DNA of 64,000 nt from Caenorhabditis remanei (GCF_010183535.1 NC_071333.1:17606587-17670586), one strand, 5' to 3'; shown: positions 36,840 to 50,100, counted from the first letter of the stretch. The notes: generated by a model not told the origin, from the sequence alone. Numbers and translations are program-made.

Positions 36840-39800
36840 ATGAGCGACGATGAGGAGTTGCAGCTCGCCATCGAAATATCAAAGTGAGTGTAATAAGACA
36901 CCTGATCCTCGGGGGCCTGGCACTTTTTTCTCGTGTTATCTGCTTTTTTCATGACGTCTCACGATTTCAGGCAGACTTTCAAAGACGAGCAAAAGCTGAG
37001 GTCGACCGACTGTGATTTGATTCGATTTGAGTCTCCAGACGAGCCGGCACGACGAAACAAGATTAACCAGATAAAACAGTTATACGATTCGCACTCTCCA
37101 AGCCCAGGGACATCGTCATATACAGGGTAAGTTTTTTTTTTCTAACAGAGGAAGTCTTTGGAGACGCGGTGTTTGAACGATTAGGTATTTTCGAATACGC
37201 GGAGTCCGTTTATGCCATCAAAACCGGCGTCTCTGTGAGCCGAGCTATGAATTTTCAAACTTTTCGAATGGTAACGCTTTTTCACATTGAATTCCAAATC
37301 AACTAATAGTGTACGCAAAGATGTTTTCATTTTTCAACGTGCGAGCATAGATGAACCGTTGGGAAACGCATATGGAACAGCGCGGGGGCGTATATATGGC
37401 CGATTTGGAATTACATGTGAAAAAAACTTAACCATTTGAAAAGTTGGAGAAGTTATAACTCGGCTCACAGATACGCCAGTTTTGACTGCAGAAATGAAAT
37501 AATTATTCGAAAAATTTTTTTTTCAGGTCCCTCGCCACAAGTCCCACTGACTTCCGTCCAGTCTACAATGATCCACGTGGTAATGTAGGGTCTCTCCCAC
37601 ACTCGCAATCATATCCACACAACTATTTCACCGCTTGGCAAACTGCTCCATCCCAGCAGCCACCACCACTCCCCGGTCCTCCACGTCCCCCGAAACCGGA
37701 CCAATACAAATTCCCACCAGGACCATCGGTGACATGTAAGTTTTCATCTTTTTTTCCGGAATAATTTTTCATAGAAACATAATATTTCAGTGCTTCAAGA
37801 CCGGTACTTTGTGCCACCACCGCCACCATTACCTCCAAGACAGTCAAGAGCCCCCAAATCACCGCCGGTAGCAATTCAACGTCCGGTTTCTTCCACACCG
37901 TTGAGACATTCTGCACCAGCTTTCGGAAGTCAGAATCAAACTTTGTCGCGTGAGTTTTTTTTTGCTTTTAAAGTATAACAAAAGAAGAAAACATGTAACT
38001 GCCTGTTTTTGACCTATTATCACCAATTTGGTCAATGTTGGAAAGTCCGGGCCGGCATCTGTTTTGAAAGTCCGGTTCGGCCCGGCTCCTGTAGAAATTT
38101 AAAATGTTATGAAAACATTTCATTAAAAATGCGCAATTTCTGTGATGTTTTCAAAAAAGTCGAATTTTTACTATGTTTTTGAATATCGATAAAAACTGAA
38201 GCGTATGAGAAAATTGCGACTATTTTTCATGAAAGTTTTATAAAATAACAAAAAATTGGGCACATTTTTCAAATTTGGGCCGACCTGGCCGGCACGGGAT
38301 TTCCCAACCCTGAATTTGGTGTCACTGAAACCTTGAAAACGTCAAGATGTAACATAAACTGTAGGAATTGAAATTTTTTCAGCTATCAAGCACTTCGAGA
38401 CCAGTTTCGACTCAACAATCGAATCAACTGTAGATGAAAGTGCCAACTATGACCATAGCGTTCAGTACCAACCGCTAACTCATCTTTATGTGCCATACGT
38501 GATGCAAAGTCTGAACTCGTCTTATGGAGCACTTCTTAATGGTGACTTGATTGATTTGAGTTGTACGGAGAATACTTCGATTGTTTCCCAAGATGAGGTA
38601 ATCAGACTTTTGATACAAGTATTTTGAAGGAACTATTATTGAAGCTCTCTGTTAGCTACTGTCTACAGAAAAACAAAGAAAACTGATCCCGATTATCTTC
38701 ACTTCCTTTTCCTGGTGATGTGAAATAAAGTGACCCCCTCCGACTGAGATAGGAAGTTTATCATTGACGCGAAACAGAAACAAATTTAAATTGATTGGTT
38801 TTTTTGTCTTTTCCTTTTCGTTCGCATTAGACTCTAGAACCCCCTCTCATCACTTCAACCAAAGAATTGTTCATTCACATTAAGATTGTATAGTTCAAGT
38901 AGGCAACTTTTGAAATTTGTAGAAAAAAATTATGTTCTTTCAGATCAGAAAGGAATTCGATCCTCTGTACATATCCACTTATTCTGCTGAGACACCCTCC
39001 CCGAATAGCTCGATGCCGGCTGTTCAAATTTTCCATGCCAAGCCAATCGAAGGTTTGTTTATTTGTTCAACTAATGTTTTAGTAAAATTTAAACTTTCTC
39101 TGTTTTTTCAGAACCAAAATGCATTGGAGATGTAAAGTTAAAACCTTCAGAGAACATTCAGTTCCCTTCATCCTCGTTTTCCCTGATTGAATGTTCAAAT
39201 GTGATTGAAGAACAAGTGAAGACGATATGCAAGCGAAATTTGATCCAGAAGGATATGACTCCAGAATTCTTCATTGCGCCAACTGTTGATTACATGACAA
39301 CTACAGCCAGTACAGTGAAAGTTGTGGTCTACAAGGACTTTGGGTACGGAATGACCCCCCATATTTTAATTCGCTACACTTTCTACATAATTTTTCTACT
39401 TTTTCAGCTGGAAAACAAATGACCGAAAAGGAAAAGCGATGATTTGCGCAATCGAGCAAACGATGGACATTATTACCGCTCAAGCACTTTCTTCTTTCGA
39501 CTCCAATTTGGCAGAAGACAAAGAATATGGGTTGAAGGTCAGTCAGTCGGGGGGTAGCAGGTATAAGCATAAGCACCACAAAAACATCGAAAAAACAGAA
39601 ACTGTGTTTCGTAGATGCCTGATGCCTTTCGAAGAAACAGTTGGGTCGGACACTGACATAATCCCATAATTGTGAGGGGTGGAACGCACGTCACTCATGT
39701 GATTATGTCTTGCAGTAGCATTTGGCATTTGAAAGTCACTTTTTTCTGTGATATTCAAATTATTCGTTTTGTAGTTTATGCCCTTGCAGATCTACGGCTT

Positions 39801-42800
39801 GAATCAGTTTCTTGCAAAGGATAGTCTATTAGGATCCAATTTGTACACTGGACACTGCCTACTAAACGGAGACGATGTGAAGTTAGAAGTGGGCATTTTC
39901 GAGCCGCAATCCAGAGTTTATGAGCATATGCTTGAATCTTGGAATTCTATGAAGTGAGTTCTTTTTCTTTGAGTCAATTATAGTTTTTTATTGTTTTCTA
40001 TTTTTTAGAAGTCAAGTACGATACTCAACAATCGTCGACAAGGAAGATGTAGAGAACACTTTTGGTCACTTAGTGTCCGAGATGGCGCAGTACGAGAAGG
40101 CGTTCAATGATGGTTCAACTTTGAAATGTGAGTCGATGATCAAATTTATCAAAGTATTTACCGAAACATGCAAAAAGATACGAAGTTTCGCTTTTCGGTA
40201 GAAATTGTCCAACTTTGAGACAGTGTCATAACAATTCTGATTGTTACACCCAGTAGGTTTTAATGAATCATGCAGATTCGAAGCAGAGCTCCATTATCGT
40301 AATTGCCGTTTTTTTGTACGAGCACTATTGCCGCAACAAAAAAGTTCCGACATTTTTATTTCGCTATTACCCAGAGAGTTATGATCATTTTAAGAAGACA
40401 GCTCAAAAATTCCACTATTTCGCACTGAAATTGGTCGATTTGAGGAAAAATTAACTTTGTAGATTTGTAATTTGCTATGGAGTGCACGCACAAAGAAGTT
40501 ACCAACTACAAAAATAAAGCTCTGTTTTTGTTCTGTAGGATCCATTAAAATCCTTTTAGGTGCGACAATCAGAATTACCATGACACACTCTCAAAGTTGG
40601 ACGATTTCAACTGAAAGTGGCCAAAGTTCTTATTTTTCTGCACAGTACTGTATCAAAAAAAAAACTGAAGTGTTGAATTTTTAGTATCCGCCTCATCACA
40701 AAGAGTCAAACAAGTCATCATGCTCCTCTGCAAATGTCTCCATGGAATCGTTCCCGAAAAGTTGTACAACGAGATGCAAAAGTATCTGGCAGCAACGACG
40801 GAAGATCAACTGTCTCAACACCGCAATGACTTCCTTCGTGAAGTGCACTCGTTTCTCGAACTCTACTGCAAATGCACCGTCAGTCGATACACCCTCCCAC
40901 CACTTCAAATCGTCACAAAACCGAAAGTAGAAGTGTTATCGAAAATGGATTACTTGCAAGTCATGCTGAATTCCATCCATTCTGTTCCGGAGAGCTGGCA
41001 GAGGGATTACTCCGAGTTCTACATGTCGGTTGACTTGTATTATGGAACGCAAGTGCTTGATGGGCATAGTAACAAAATGCCAAAGACGATTAAGACGGAT
41101 CAGTTTTTCCCAAGAATTCCATTGGATCTTTATGTAAGTTAGCAGTAATATTTTTTGGGTAGCATATACAGTTTATCAAACCTGTCACTGGCAGGGCTGG
41201 GCTGAAATCAAAATTTTTCTTAACCCAGTGTTTGAAAGAATTAGTTTGCGAGCTAAATTTTTGAATTTTTTTCGAAAATACCGAAATTTTGACTATTTTA
41301 ATCAAAAAATTTCGTTAAAAAATAGGTGTATTTTTCTTGAAGCTGGGCCAGTCCAAATTTGACATGTTTGGATTTCATATTTGTTACAGGCCAAATTTAC
41401 ACGCCTCCATCTTTGCACCTACCCGAGGGAAACCAGAATTGTTGTATCGATCAGTGGAACTGTCAAGAATAGCGCTCAACCCGCCAATGACTTCAACCCG
41501 GATATCGTGATGCTTGGTTACTGCTCTGTTCCACTTTATGATGAAAATTTGTGAGTATTATTACTAAAAATATAATAATTCATACCTTATTTGAATGCAA
41601 ATTTAGATTCATGCGACAAGGACCTCTCTACCTGCCATTAACCCTTATGAAGAAACACCCGATGCTGAAACCATTCGGACCCTACCCATACATCAAAGAC
41701 GCCCGAGATCCAATCCTCATTCTCAGTTTTAAAATTTGGGAGAGTGAAATCTACTTCCCGAACGTTATCATCGATATGCAGTGTATTCCACAAGACTTCT
41801 CCACTCTTGACATTGAAACTCAGGAATATCTGATGGAGATGATTGAAAATCAAGATCCATCACGATTGGAGTTGGATGATCAGGATTTGATATGGCAGAA
41901 GAGGTTACACTTGACAAATCAGCCAGAAGCACTACCACTGGTCTTGTCTTCTTTGCAAGATTGGAGTTTTGGATTTGTGATGAGGGTTTATCAGATTTTG
42001 GAGGAGTGGGCACCGTTGAGACCTGAAATCGCAATGGAGTTATTGCTACCACAGTATGTTTTTAGTCATATTTAAAAAAAAAGTTATATTGCCATATGTA
42101 CCAACAATCATGTTTCCCAGGTATCCCGATGAACGAGTGCGTGCTCACGCCGTGCAATCCTTGGCTAGAGGCTCCACTGACTTCCTCTACCATACCATAC
42201 CTCAGTTCATTGAAGCACTCCGATTCGAACTCTACGAGAAGTCAGCGCTTGCCGATTTCATCTTAGAACTCTCTTTTGTCAGTTTGGACTTTACTTTTGA
42301 AATCTACTGGCAACTTCAACAACGAGTAGACCACTGTGCAGTGGATGATCTACCCTATGCAATCAGATGCCAGAATCTCCAACAGAAAATCATTGATGAG
42401 CATGAGAGTCCTGACTTGAAGACGGATATCAAGTTGCAACATGACTTGCTGAATGAGTTGGATGCGATTCAAGATGATTTGAGGTCGAAAACCGCGGAGA
42501 GCGATTATGAGAAGTTGCAACGTCTGAGAACTCGTATGGGTCTACTGGATTCTCAACTCCTACAGAACAAAGTGCGCCTTCCGATTTGTCCAGCGTTCGA
42601 CTGTACTGGTGTGAGGATCGAGGAGTGCAATATTTTCAATTCAAATGCAAAACCTCTGAAAATTGTCTTCCGAGGCATTCACTCCAATTATTCCATCATT
42701 CATAAGGTAAATTCTTTTTTCTTTTTTTTTGAATTTATGTTTCCATATAAACTGTCGTTTAAAAAAAATTGCCGTATTTCTATTCCAGCGAGACGATGAC

Positions 42801-45152
42801 ATGCGACAAGACGCGTTCGTGATGAAAATGGTCAACGAGATGGACAGAATCTGGAAATCCAACGGGCTAGACCTGCGGATGATCACTTTTCGTATCATGC
42901 CAGTCGGGTACCGGCGAGGAATGGGAGAGCTCGTGTTGAATTGTGCAACTCTACTCGAGATTCAGAAAGAAGACGGTCTGCGTGGAGTGCTGAACGATGA
43001 AGTGTTGAGGAAATGGCTTGTGAAACACAATAGCGATGAGTTCGCCTATAAGGAGGCTCAGGAGAATTTCATTAGGTCCTGCGCAGGATGGTGTATTGTC
43101 ACCTATGTGTTAGGAATTGGTGATAGACATAATGACAACATTCTGTTCACTAAAAATGGACATGTTTTCCATATTGATTTTGGAAAGTACATGGGTGACT
43201 GGCAAATGGCTGCAGGATTCCGACGAGATCGTGTACCGTTTGTTTTCACATCAGAAATGTTCTTCGTTATCAATGGTGGCAAGTCACAAACCCAACACTA
43301 CCAGAAGTTCATCGACTACTGTTGCAAAGCATTCAATCACTTGAGACGCAATAAGAATACATTGACTAACTTGTTGAGACTTGTAAGTGTTTTGATTTTA
43401 TTTACAAAAATAATATAAAAATGTTTCAGATGGCATGCTCTGACATCGCTGGAATCAACTTGGACTCTATCGCGTTTGTAGAGAAAAATTTGATGCTGGA
43501 TCTCTCTGAAACAGATGCAACTGTCCAGTTCACCGCCATGATCCAAAACTCGTTGAATAGCTCGTTCGTCCGGTTGAACTTTGTCGCTCACACATTTGCA
43601 CAATTCATGTCGTCTAGTGCAAGTTTTTCGAAACGAGATCAGAACAAGCTCAGTTTTGTTCCGGAGTTGTACACGTAAGTTTTAACAGTGCTACTGTAAA
43701 TTCATTGGGACCTAAAAGACAATAATTCAGAGAAAAAACGGATGGCCGAATTTCCAAAGTGACTGTCGTGACATTCGAGAAGCATTGTATCCCCAACAAG
43801 ATTTATGTAAGTTTTTTTACTTTGGACGTGCCGCGTCCCGGATAGTCATAAGTCGGTTAAAAATGAACCAATTTTCTTGAAACATTGGAAATCGCGTGCT
43901 CAGCTATGTCTTCAGGCGCTGTGAAAGTTTGACTACTTTCCGATGGGCTTTTCTCCAAAATAACCGGAATAAAAGCGGGACGCCCCCTTTTTAACGCTAC
44001 ATAAAATCAAAAATACTTCATGTTCATTTTCAGATGTACAAACTCGAGGTGCATCGTAAGAATGTGGCAGTTTCCTCATACATCTATCGATCGTTTGCTG
44101 AGTTTGAAGAGTTGCACACTAAGCTGAGGGAACGATTCCCAATAATGGCATCGTCATTGATCACAAGTTCCAACATGAGGTCGAATGTAAGAGCCATTGC
44201 TCAGAAACGGATGATTCATGTCCAGCAGTTCCTGATCTATTTGTTCCGACAAGTGGATGAGATTTGTCATGTAAGTCACAAAAAATTTGAGATCAAAACC
44301 TCAAATAACTCATAGAAGAAGCTCATTTGCATAGTCTTGAGAACAAATATGTAAAAATCTTTTTTGCGTGTTTATAGATAAACACAAACACGGGAAACAC
44401 GGACAACCTGAAATTATTCCGGAACATTAATTTCTGGTCATTCCCGTTGCTCTTCACCCTTTTTTCCTAAAATGAGGCCATGTGGAAGAGTAGAATAAAA
44501 CAAAACGCACGTTTCTACTCATTCGTTACATTTCTCTTTTTTCAGTGCGATTTAGTGTACACTTTCTTCCACTCAATCCTTCGAGACAATAAGTGCGATA
44601 CTTATATCGACTATTCACCTATGCCATCGCCTCATTGCCAGATCTACTTGAAAGTTCAATATAACAGTGCAAAGGAGACATTGAACGTGTTCATCGGTAT
44701 GTTTCTAACTTGATTCTGAAACATTTTCTATAAAAATTTTTGCAGGCCATGTAAAACACCTGTCACTCCTTCAAACTGGTCAACCTCCAGATCCATATGT
44801 AAAAACCTACGTGCGTCCTGATTTACAAAACTACTCAAAACGAAAGACGCAAGTTGTCCGTGCCACCCAGCATCCTACATTCAATCAAGAGGTACGTATG
44901 AATTATTCAGAAGTCTTTTCTGGCTTTTGGTCACTTAAAACAACATTTTTCCAGCTTTCATACGAAGGATTCCCATCCAACCTTCTCTCCACACGGGTAC
45001 TCGAAGTAAGCGTCTGGAACAATGGCGGTCTCATGGACAATCACAAAATGTACATGGTATGCATTCCATTGCTAAAAATCCACAACCTCCCGGAGAATCG
45101 AAAATCGACTCGAGTACTGGAAGGCTGGTTCCAGTGCGACAAATATATTTAG
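36840..45152 (+). CDS. piki-1: Class II phosphatidylinositol 3-kinase PIKI-1 (PI3K-C2 type)
   Basis: I assemble 21 exons with consistent phases, giving about 1,608 residues. Exons: 36840-36883, 36971-37126, 37527-37735, 37791-37949, 38383-38597, 38944-39052, 39112-39343, 39408-39537, 39790-39953, 40009-40127, 40685-41133, 41390-41550, 41607-42053, 42121-42706, 42789-43382, 43430-43674, 43731-43806, 44034-44270, 44546-44696, 44746-44891, 44955-45152. Order of parts: a UIM-like N-terminus (DDEELQLAIEIS), a proline-rich region (about 60-190), Ras-binding-like region (about 320-470), C2 (about 640-780), helical PIK domain (about 790-960), catalytic core with GIGDRHNDN (near 1170) and HIDFGK, a PX domain (about 1345-1450) and a C-terminal C2 (about 1480-1608). 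The PX-C2 tail defines class II. In C. elegans PIKI-1 makes PI3P on phagosomes during apoptotic-cell clearance. AATAAA lies at 45428. Confidence 0.93.
37216..37487. mobile_element. Palindromic MITE in piki-1 intron 2
   Basis: The ends 37216-37274 and 37431-37487 are long imperfect inverted repeats; both carry a core of the form CTGTGAGCCGAG flanked by CGTnTCTG and T-A-T-A-A/GA. The 156-bp interior is noncoding. The element makes up most of the 400-bp intron and would form a long hairpin in the pre-mRNA. Confidence 0.7.
38025..38320. mobile_element. hAT-type MITE with 8-bp target-site duplication in piki-1 intron 4
   Basis: The 280-bp element 38033-38312 has ends CAATGTTGGAAAGTCC and, inverted, CAGGGTTGGGAAATCCC, both leading into a GGCCGGC or TGCCGGC block. 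It is flanked on both sides by AATTTGGT (38025-38032 and 38313-38320). An 8-bp duplication and CAGGG-type ends are hallmarks of the hAT superfamily. The interior is AT-rich and has no transposase, so this is a nonautonomous copy. Confidence 0.75.
40171..40640. mobile_element. MITE with about 60-80 bp inverted repeats in piki-1 intron 10
   Basis: The segment 40191-40249 is repeated in inverse orientation at 40560-40617; both contain GTCCAACTTTGAGA and AATTCTGATTGT. Similarity extends more weakly outward to about 40171 and 40640. The short open frames inside are a by-product. It accounts for nearly all of this unusually long intron (557 bp). Confidence 0.7.
41192..41360. mobile_element. Possible partial hAT-like element in piki-1 intron 11
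   Basis: The left side begins CAGGGCTGGGCTGAAATC, which is like hAT termini. The right side carries GCTGGGCCAGTCC in roughly inverse relation, but no clean end or target duplication is visible, so the element may be truncated or decayed. Confidence 0.3.
43826..44001. mobile_element. Possible small inverted-repeat element in piki-1 intron 17
   Basis: The left end (GTGCCGCGTCCCGGATAG) and the inverse of the right end (GGGGGCGTCCCGCTTTTA) share GCGTCCCG and a downstream CGGTTA word. The intron is otherwise noncoding. Without a target duplication the call is tentative. Confidence 0.4.
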
Positions 45153-47155
45153 GAATTCAAATTGTCATACAAATTGTCAAATTGTATATTTTTCCTGGTG
45201 ATTGTATTATTATTATAGTTTATATTGTCTCTACACAAATATCACTTCCTCTCCCTACCGCTAATCTCATTTCCCATCTGTGATTTGTATAAGTCAGCCA
45301 AAATGTACTTTGCAAAAATTGTGAAATGTAAAATCAGTTCAGTTTACAAGTCTAGTCAACCCGTTTTTGTGGTAGATCAATTATTTGTGATACAAATACC
45401 GCCAAAAGTCATTTCAAATGTAAAGAAAATAAATTATGCATCCTGTAATTTTTTTAAATTTTAATTTCTATAATTACCTTGCAGAATTAAAAAACAACAG
45501 ATTCTAGTGAGAGCATTCATATGATGCGCTGAACAAACAAATACAACAATTTTTAGAAATAACCTCGATGATCATTGAAACCGCAACCTCAACCTAAACA
45601 TGAAGAGAGAGGGAAAACAGAAGAGAAGTGAAAACCGATTCGCATTTGGTCGTCCGAAAAAAATTCCCGCCAAAAACGCTCATGATTCAAAATTGGGCAA
45701 TGGAAGAAAAAACTCGTTATTTTTTTGTTGTCTTTCTCTTTTTTTCTTCAATTGTTGAAAAGTCTTCCTCAAAGTTTCCTCTCCTCGGAACTTTGGTTTT
45801 TCTTAGAAATTTGTTTAGTAGTGCCCACTGAACTAATTTAATTAAGGACAGCGGTCACTGCTATCTTTTATTTTCATTCTACAAAGTTTATTCTTCGGTT
45901 TTTTTATCCTTGTAGATTTTTTAGAAGATTCTTCTGTTTGAATTTGAATTTTATCTGACCAAAGAATAAGCTGTTTTGAACAACAATCCTTATAGGATGA
46001 ATATTATGTCACGTCATTCGAAATCAATTCCAGAGTACAATCTCAAGTGAAAATAAAAAATAAAAACAACACGAGTTTCTTCTCATTCCCTCTGCCAGAA
46101 CGTTCGCCCCTTCAAAACACTCCAACATTTTTCCCCCTTCTCTTTCCATACCGAGTGCCAATTACCTTCTCTCGCTCTCCTCTAACTACCTACAAACTCG
46201 CCACCAAAATCCAAAATCTCTTTTCGCACTCGTGTGAAAGTACGAAAATTTTTGCGGCAAAGAGACATAAAGAATGAATGAATGAGAATGAAGAGGCCAG
46301 AGAGATGAGGAGAGCCCATGGCAACGTGTGCAAATGGCAGCAGATATGGAGAAAGAAGAAGGACTGCTGCTCCCCCGGCTTTTTGATGTGTACATATAAC
46401 AAGACAACAAAGTTTAGCTAGAGAGGAGAGCAGCTTGTTAAACTATTCCATATTAGACATCTAGCCAAAAATGTACGCAGTTTTGTCGTGTATCCCTTCT
46501 TTTCCGTTTCTCCCGCTTTCTTTATCCTCTCCGTTTTCTCCCCCTTTCAAGACAGCTTCATTCATCTAAATCTATTTTTCATTCGCGAGAAAAGAAGGAT
46601 GTTTTTTTCTTCTATTCCACAAAGAATTTTCTTCGTTCTTTTCGTGCTCACTTCTCATTTCTTTCTTCTCTTCAGTTTTCTCCTCTACTGTCAACCTCCC
46701 AAAAAAAGTGAGGCGAAGAAAACAAGTATGTTATTTCATTTCCCATGAGAGTTATTCTTGTTTCCATCAATTCAATTAGGTAAGACTCAACCAAGCTGTG
46801 CTCCGAACGATCAGTACAAACTATTAGAATAAAAATAGTGTTCTAGTTTTTTCCGACATGTTTCTTTTTGACGTTTTTTTTTGTCGGCAAATTATATGAT
46901 GTTCACATTCATTGTCACTTACTCCTCCCTTTATATTTGTTTGTTCAGCATGTTAATGCGCTTTTAGTAAACACTTTGCGACATTCTTGAATTTTTCAAT
47001 TTTTCCATTTTTCTTATCACTATCATTACTTACACCTCTTTTTCCTTTTTTCTTCACACCAACCTGTCAATCATTCGTTCTTGAATAAAGCTTAATGTCG
47101 TATTCATTCTAAAAAAAAGTTTTGTACGTTCTTAATTTTCATAGTTTTATTTCAG
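45153..47155. other. Intergenic between piki-1 and the giant repeat gene
   Basis: The piki-1 3' end signal is at 45428. The rest is AT- and pyrimidine-rich with no supported exon; the open frames are Phe/Ser/Leu-rich. An RFX-type half-site (CCATGGCAAC) lies at 46316-46325. A clear TTTCAG acceptor ends at 47155, seven bases before the ATG of the next gene and a likely spliced-leader site. The gap of about 2 kb argues against an operon with piki-1. Confidence 0.5.
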
Positions 47156-47162
47156 CAGTAAC

Positions 47163-50100
47163 ATGTCTCATGGAGCGAAATGCATTTGTCAAATTTGTAC
47201 ATGCGGGTAAGTTTTTTGGAAACAAAATTTTTATAAGCTCTATGGCTGTTTTACAATTTTTTGATTGAAATAATTCTGTTTCAGGCGACACAAGTGTCCC
47301 CATGACCGGAATGCAAGCAGTTTTCAACTTGGAGACGGAAAATCTCATTTGACTCAAGAGAAGACCATAACCCAGGTATTTTTTATGAATTAAATGTCTA
47401 AACCTTTAAAGTCGCGTTGTGATTTTGATGAAGTAAGCTTTGTTAAAAAAAACTTTACCTTACTTTTCAAAATACTTTTTGTCAGCTTTTTTGAAACTTC
47501 CCGTTTGCTTTTTCCAACTAATTAAAAAAAAAAGCAATAGTAATTAAAATATCAAACATTAATATCAAACGTCATTATTCTATTCATTCTGACCACTATT
47601 CCATTTTAGTCTGCATTTGAGTCATCAAGCTATCAAAAATCTCAAAGAGCCACACCCAACCGTCATCATTCCACAATTTCATCACTATTCACTGAAGAAA
47701 ACAGCGCCGGAACTGCAGGAATTCAAACAAGAACTATAAAATCGGCAGAATACAAAGGTGAGAAGCAATTTCAGCAAACAAACGAATGATTATTAATACT
47801 CTTATAGCCACACGTCAGAATGGTGAACAACATGTAATTGAAAAAAGAGAATCACAAAGAGAAACAACTCAAGTGAGTGGAATTAACAGGGGTGAAGCAA
47901 TTAGAATGTTTGGAATTGAATTTTAAATTGTGAGACGCTTTATGCCAACCCGTTTAGTTTTAAAGAGAAAAACACCTCAGTTTTTGGGAAAATTTACTTT
48001 CGAGGTTATTATAAGCTAAAACTTCATAATGTCTCCAAATTATAATTTTTTTAAATACTGTGAAACTTTGAAGAAGAAAATAAATTTTCCAGTTACCACC
48101 AATTCACCAAACAGAAAATGTGCGAGCTTCTCATTCTGCAGGAAAAGAAAGAAACAGTCGTACCTCTATCCAACAAGCACTACAACAAACAGAAGAGAGA
48201 TCGAGCTCCGCAGGATCAGCCATAACGTCATCTGCTGACAAATCGAGAACAGTTCAATCCGGTGCCAGAAAAACGGTTTCAATTAACGAGCAAAGCAGTG
48301 GTTACAACAAAACATATCGAAATTCTAGTCAAATTTTTGAAGCGAGAAGACTGCACCAGGTGAACTTGATTGAAAATGGAAATGAAAACATAATCAGAAA
48401 CTTACAGCAGGCTGAATCAACTGATAGCAACAGTGGACGAACTACTGATAGCAGAGAAGGACATGGCTCGACCAGCAGAGAACCGGCAGACCACAACACA
48501 CGACTCACCGGTTTGCAGAAGAGCGATAAACAGTCCAGTCAAAAACAGTCGCATTCTGTTCAAATCACAACACCTGGAAGGCAAAACAGCGATTCCCACA
48601 ATACTGTTAGCAAAGGAATAATTCAAGGAAACACGAACTCCGTGATCGATGAAAAAGCGAAAAATTTACCGCACATAGCCGGAGTCAGGACAACAAGAAC
48701 TGAGTTAACTAGTCATCGAATTTTGCAAGGTGCTGCCCATTCTAATCTCAACAGAACACAAAACCAAGAAGATTTCATATATCGACCCGGCGACTCCCCC
48801 CGAATCCACAAACAACATGTGGGAAATACTATAACAAACAGAACTATCTTGCAAGGAGATAGTAAACAGTTCGAGGCAAGAACGCAGAACCAAGAAGATT
48901 TCACTCACATCAGTGGAGAACGTTACGCCAAGAAGGTACCAGCTGACAACAAAATCTTGCAAGGAGATGGTCAACAGTTCGAAGCTAGAACGCAGAATCA
49001 AGAAGATTTCACTCACATCAGTGGAGAACGTTACGCCAAGAAGGTGCCTGCTGACAACAAAATCTTGCAAGGAGATGGTCAACAGTTCGAAGCTAGAACG
49101 CAGAATCAAGAAGATTTCACTCACATCAGTGGAGAACGTTACGCCAAGAAGGTGCCTGCTGACAACAAAATCTTGCAAGGAGATGGTCAACAGTTCGAAG
49201 CTAGAACGCAGAATCAAGAAGATTTCACTCACATCAGTGGAGAACGTTACGCCAAGAAGGTGCCTGCTGACAACAAAATCTTGCAAGGAGACGGTCAACA
49301 GTTCGAGGCAAGAACCCAGAACCAAGAAGATTTCACACTTGTGAGCGGAGAACGTTACGCCAAGAAAGTGCCAGCTGACAACAAAATCTTGCAAGGAGAT
49401 GGTCAACAGTTCGAGGCAAGAACGCAGAATCAAGAAGATTTCACTCACATCAGTGGTGAACGTTACGCCAAGAAGATACCGGCTGACAACAAAATCTTGC
49501 AAGGAGACGGTCAACAGTTCGAGGCAAGAACCCAGAACCAAGAAGATTTCACACTTGTGAGCGGAGAACGTTACGCCAAGAAAGTGCCAGCTGACAACAA
49601 AATCTTGCAAGGAGATGGTCAACAGTTCGAGGCAAGAACGCAGAATCAAGAAGATTTCACTCACATCAGTGGTGAACGTTACGCCAAGAAGGTGCCAGCT
49701 GACAATAAATTCTTGCAAGGAGACGGTCAACAGTTCGAGGCAAGAACCCAGAACCAAGAAGATTTCACTCACATCAGTGGAGAACGTTACGCCAAGAAGA
49801 TACCGGCTGACAACAAAATCTTGCAAGGAGACGGTCAACAGTTCGAGGCAAGAACCCAGAACCAAGAAGATTTCACTCACATCAGTGGAGAACGTTACGC
49901 CAAGAAGATACCGGCTGACAACAAAATCTTGCAAGGAGACGGTCAACAGTTCGAGGCAAGAACGCAGAATCAAGAAGATTTCACTCACATCAGTGGTGAA
50001 CGTTACGCCAAGAAGGTGCCAGCTGACAATAAATTCTTGCAAGGAGACGGTCAACAGTTCGAGGCAAGAACGCAGAATCAAGAAGATTTCACTCACATCA

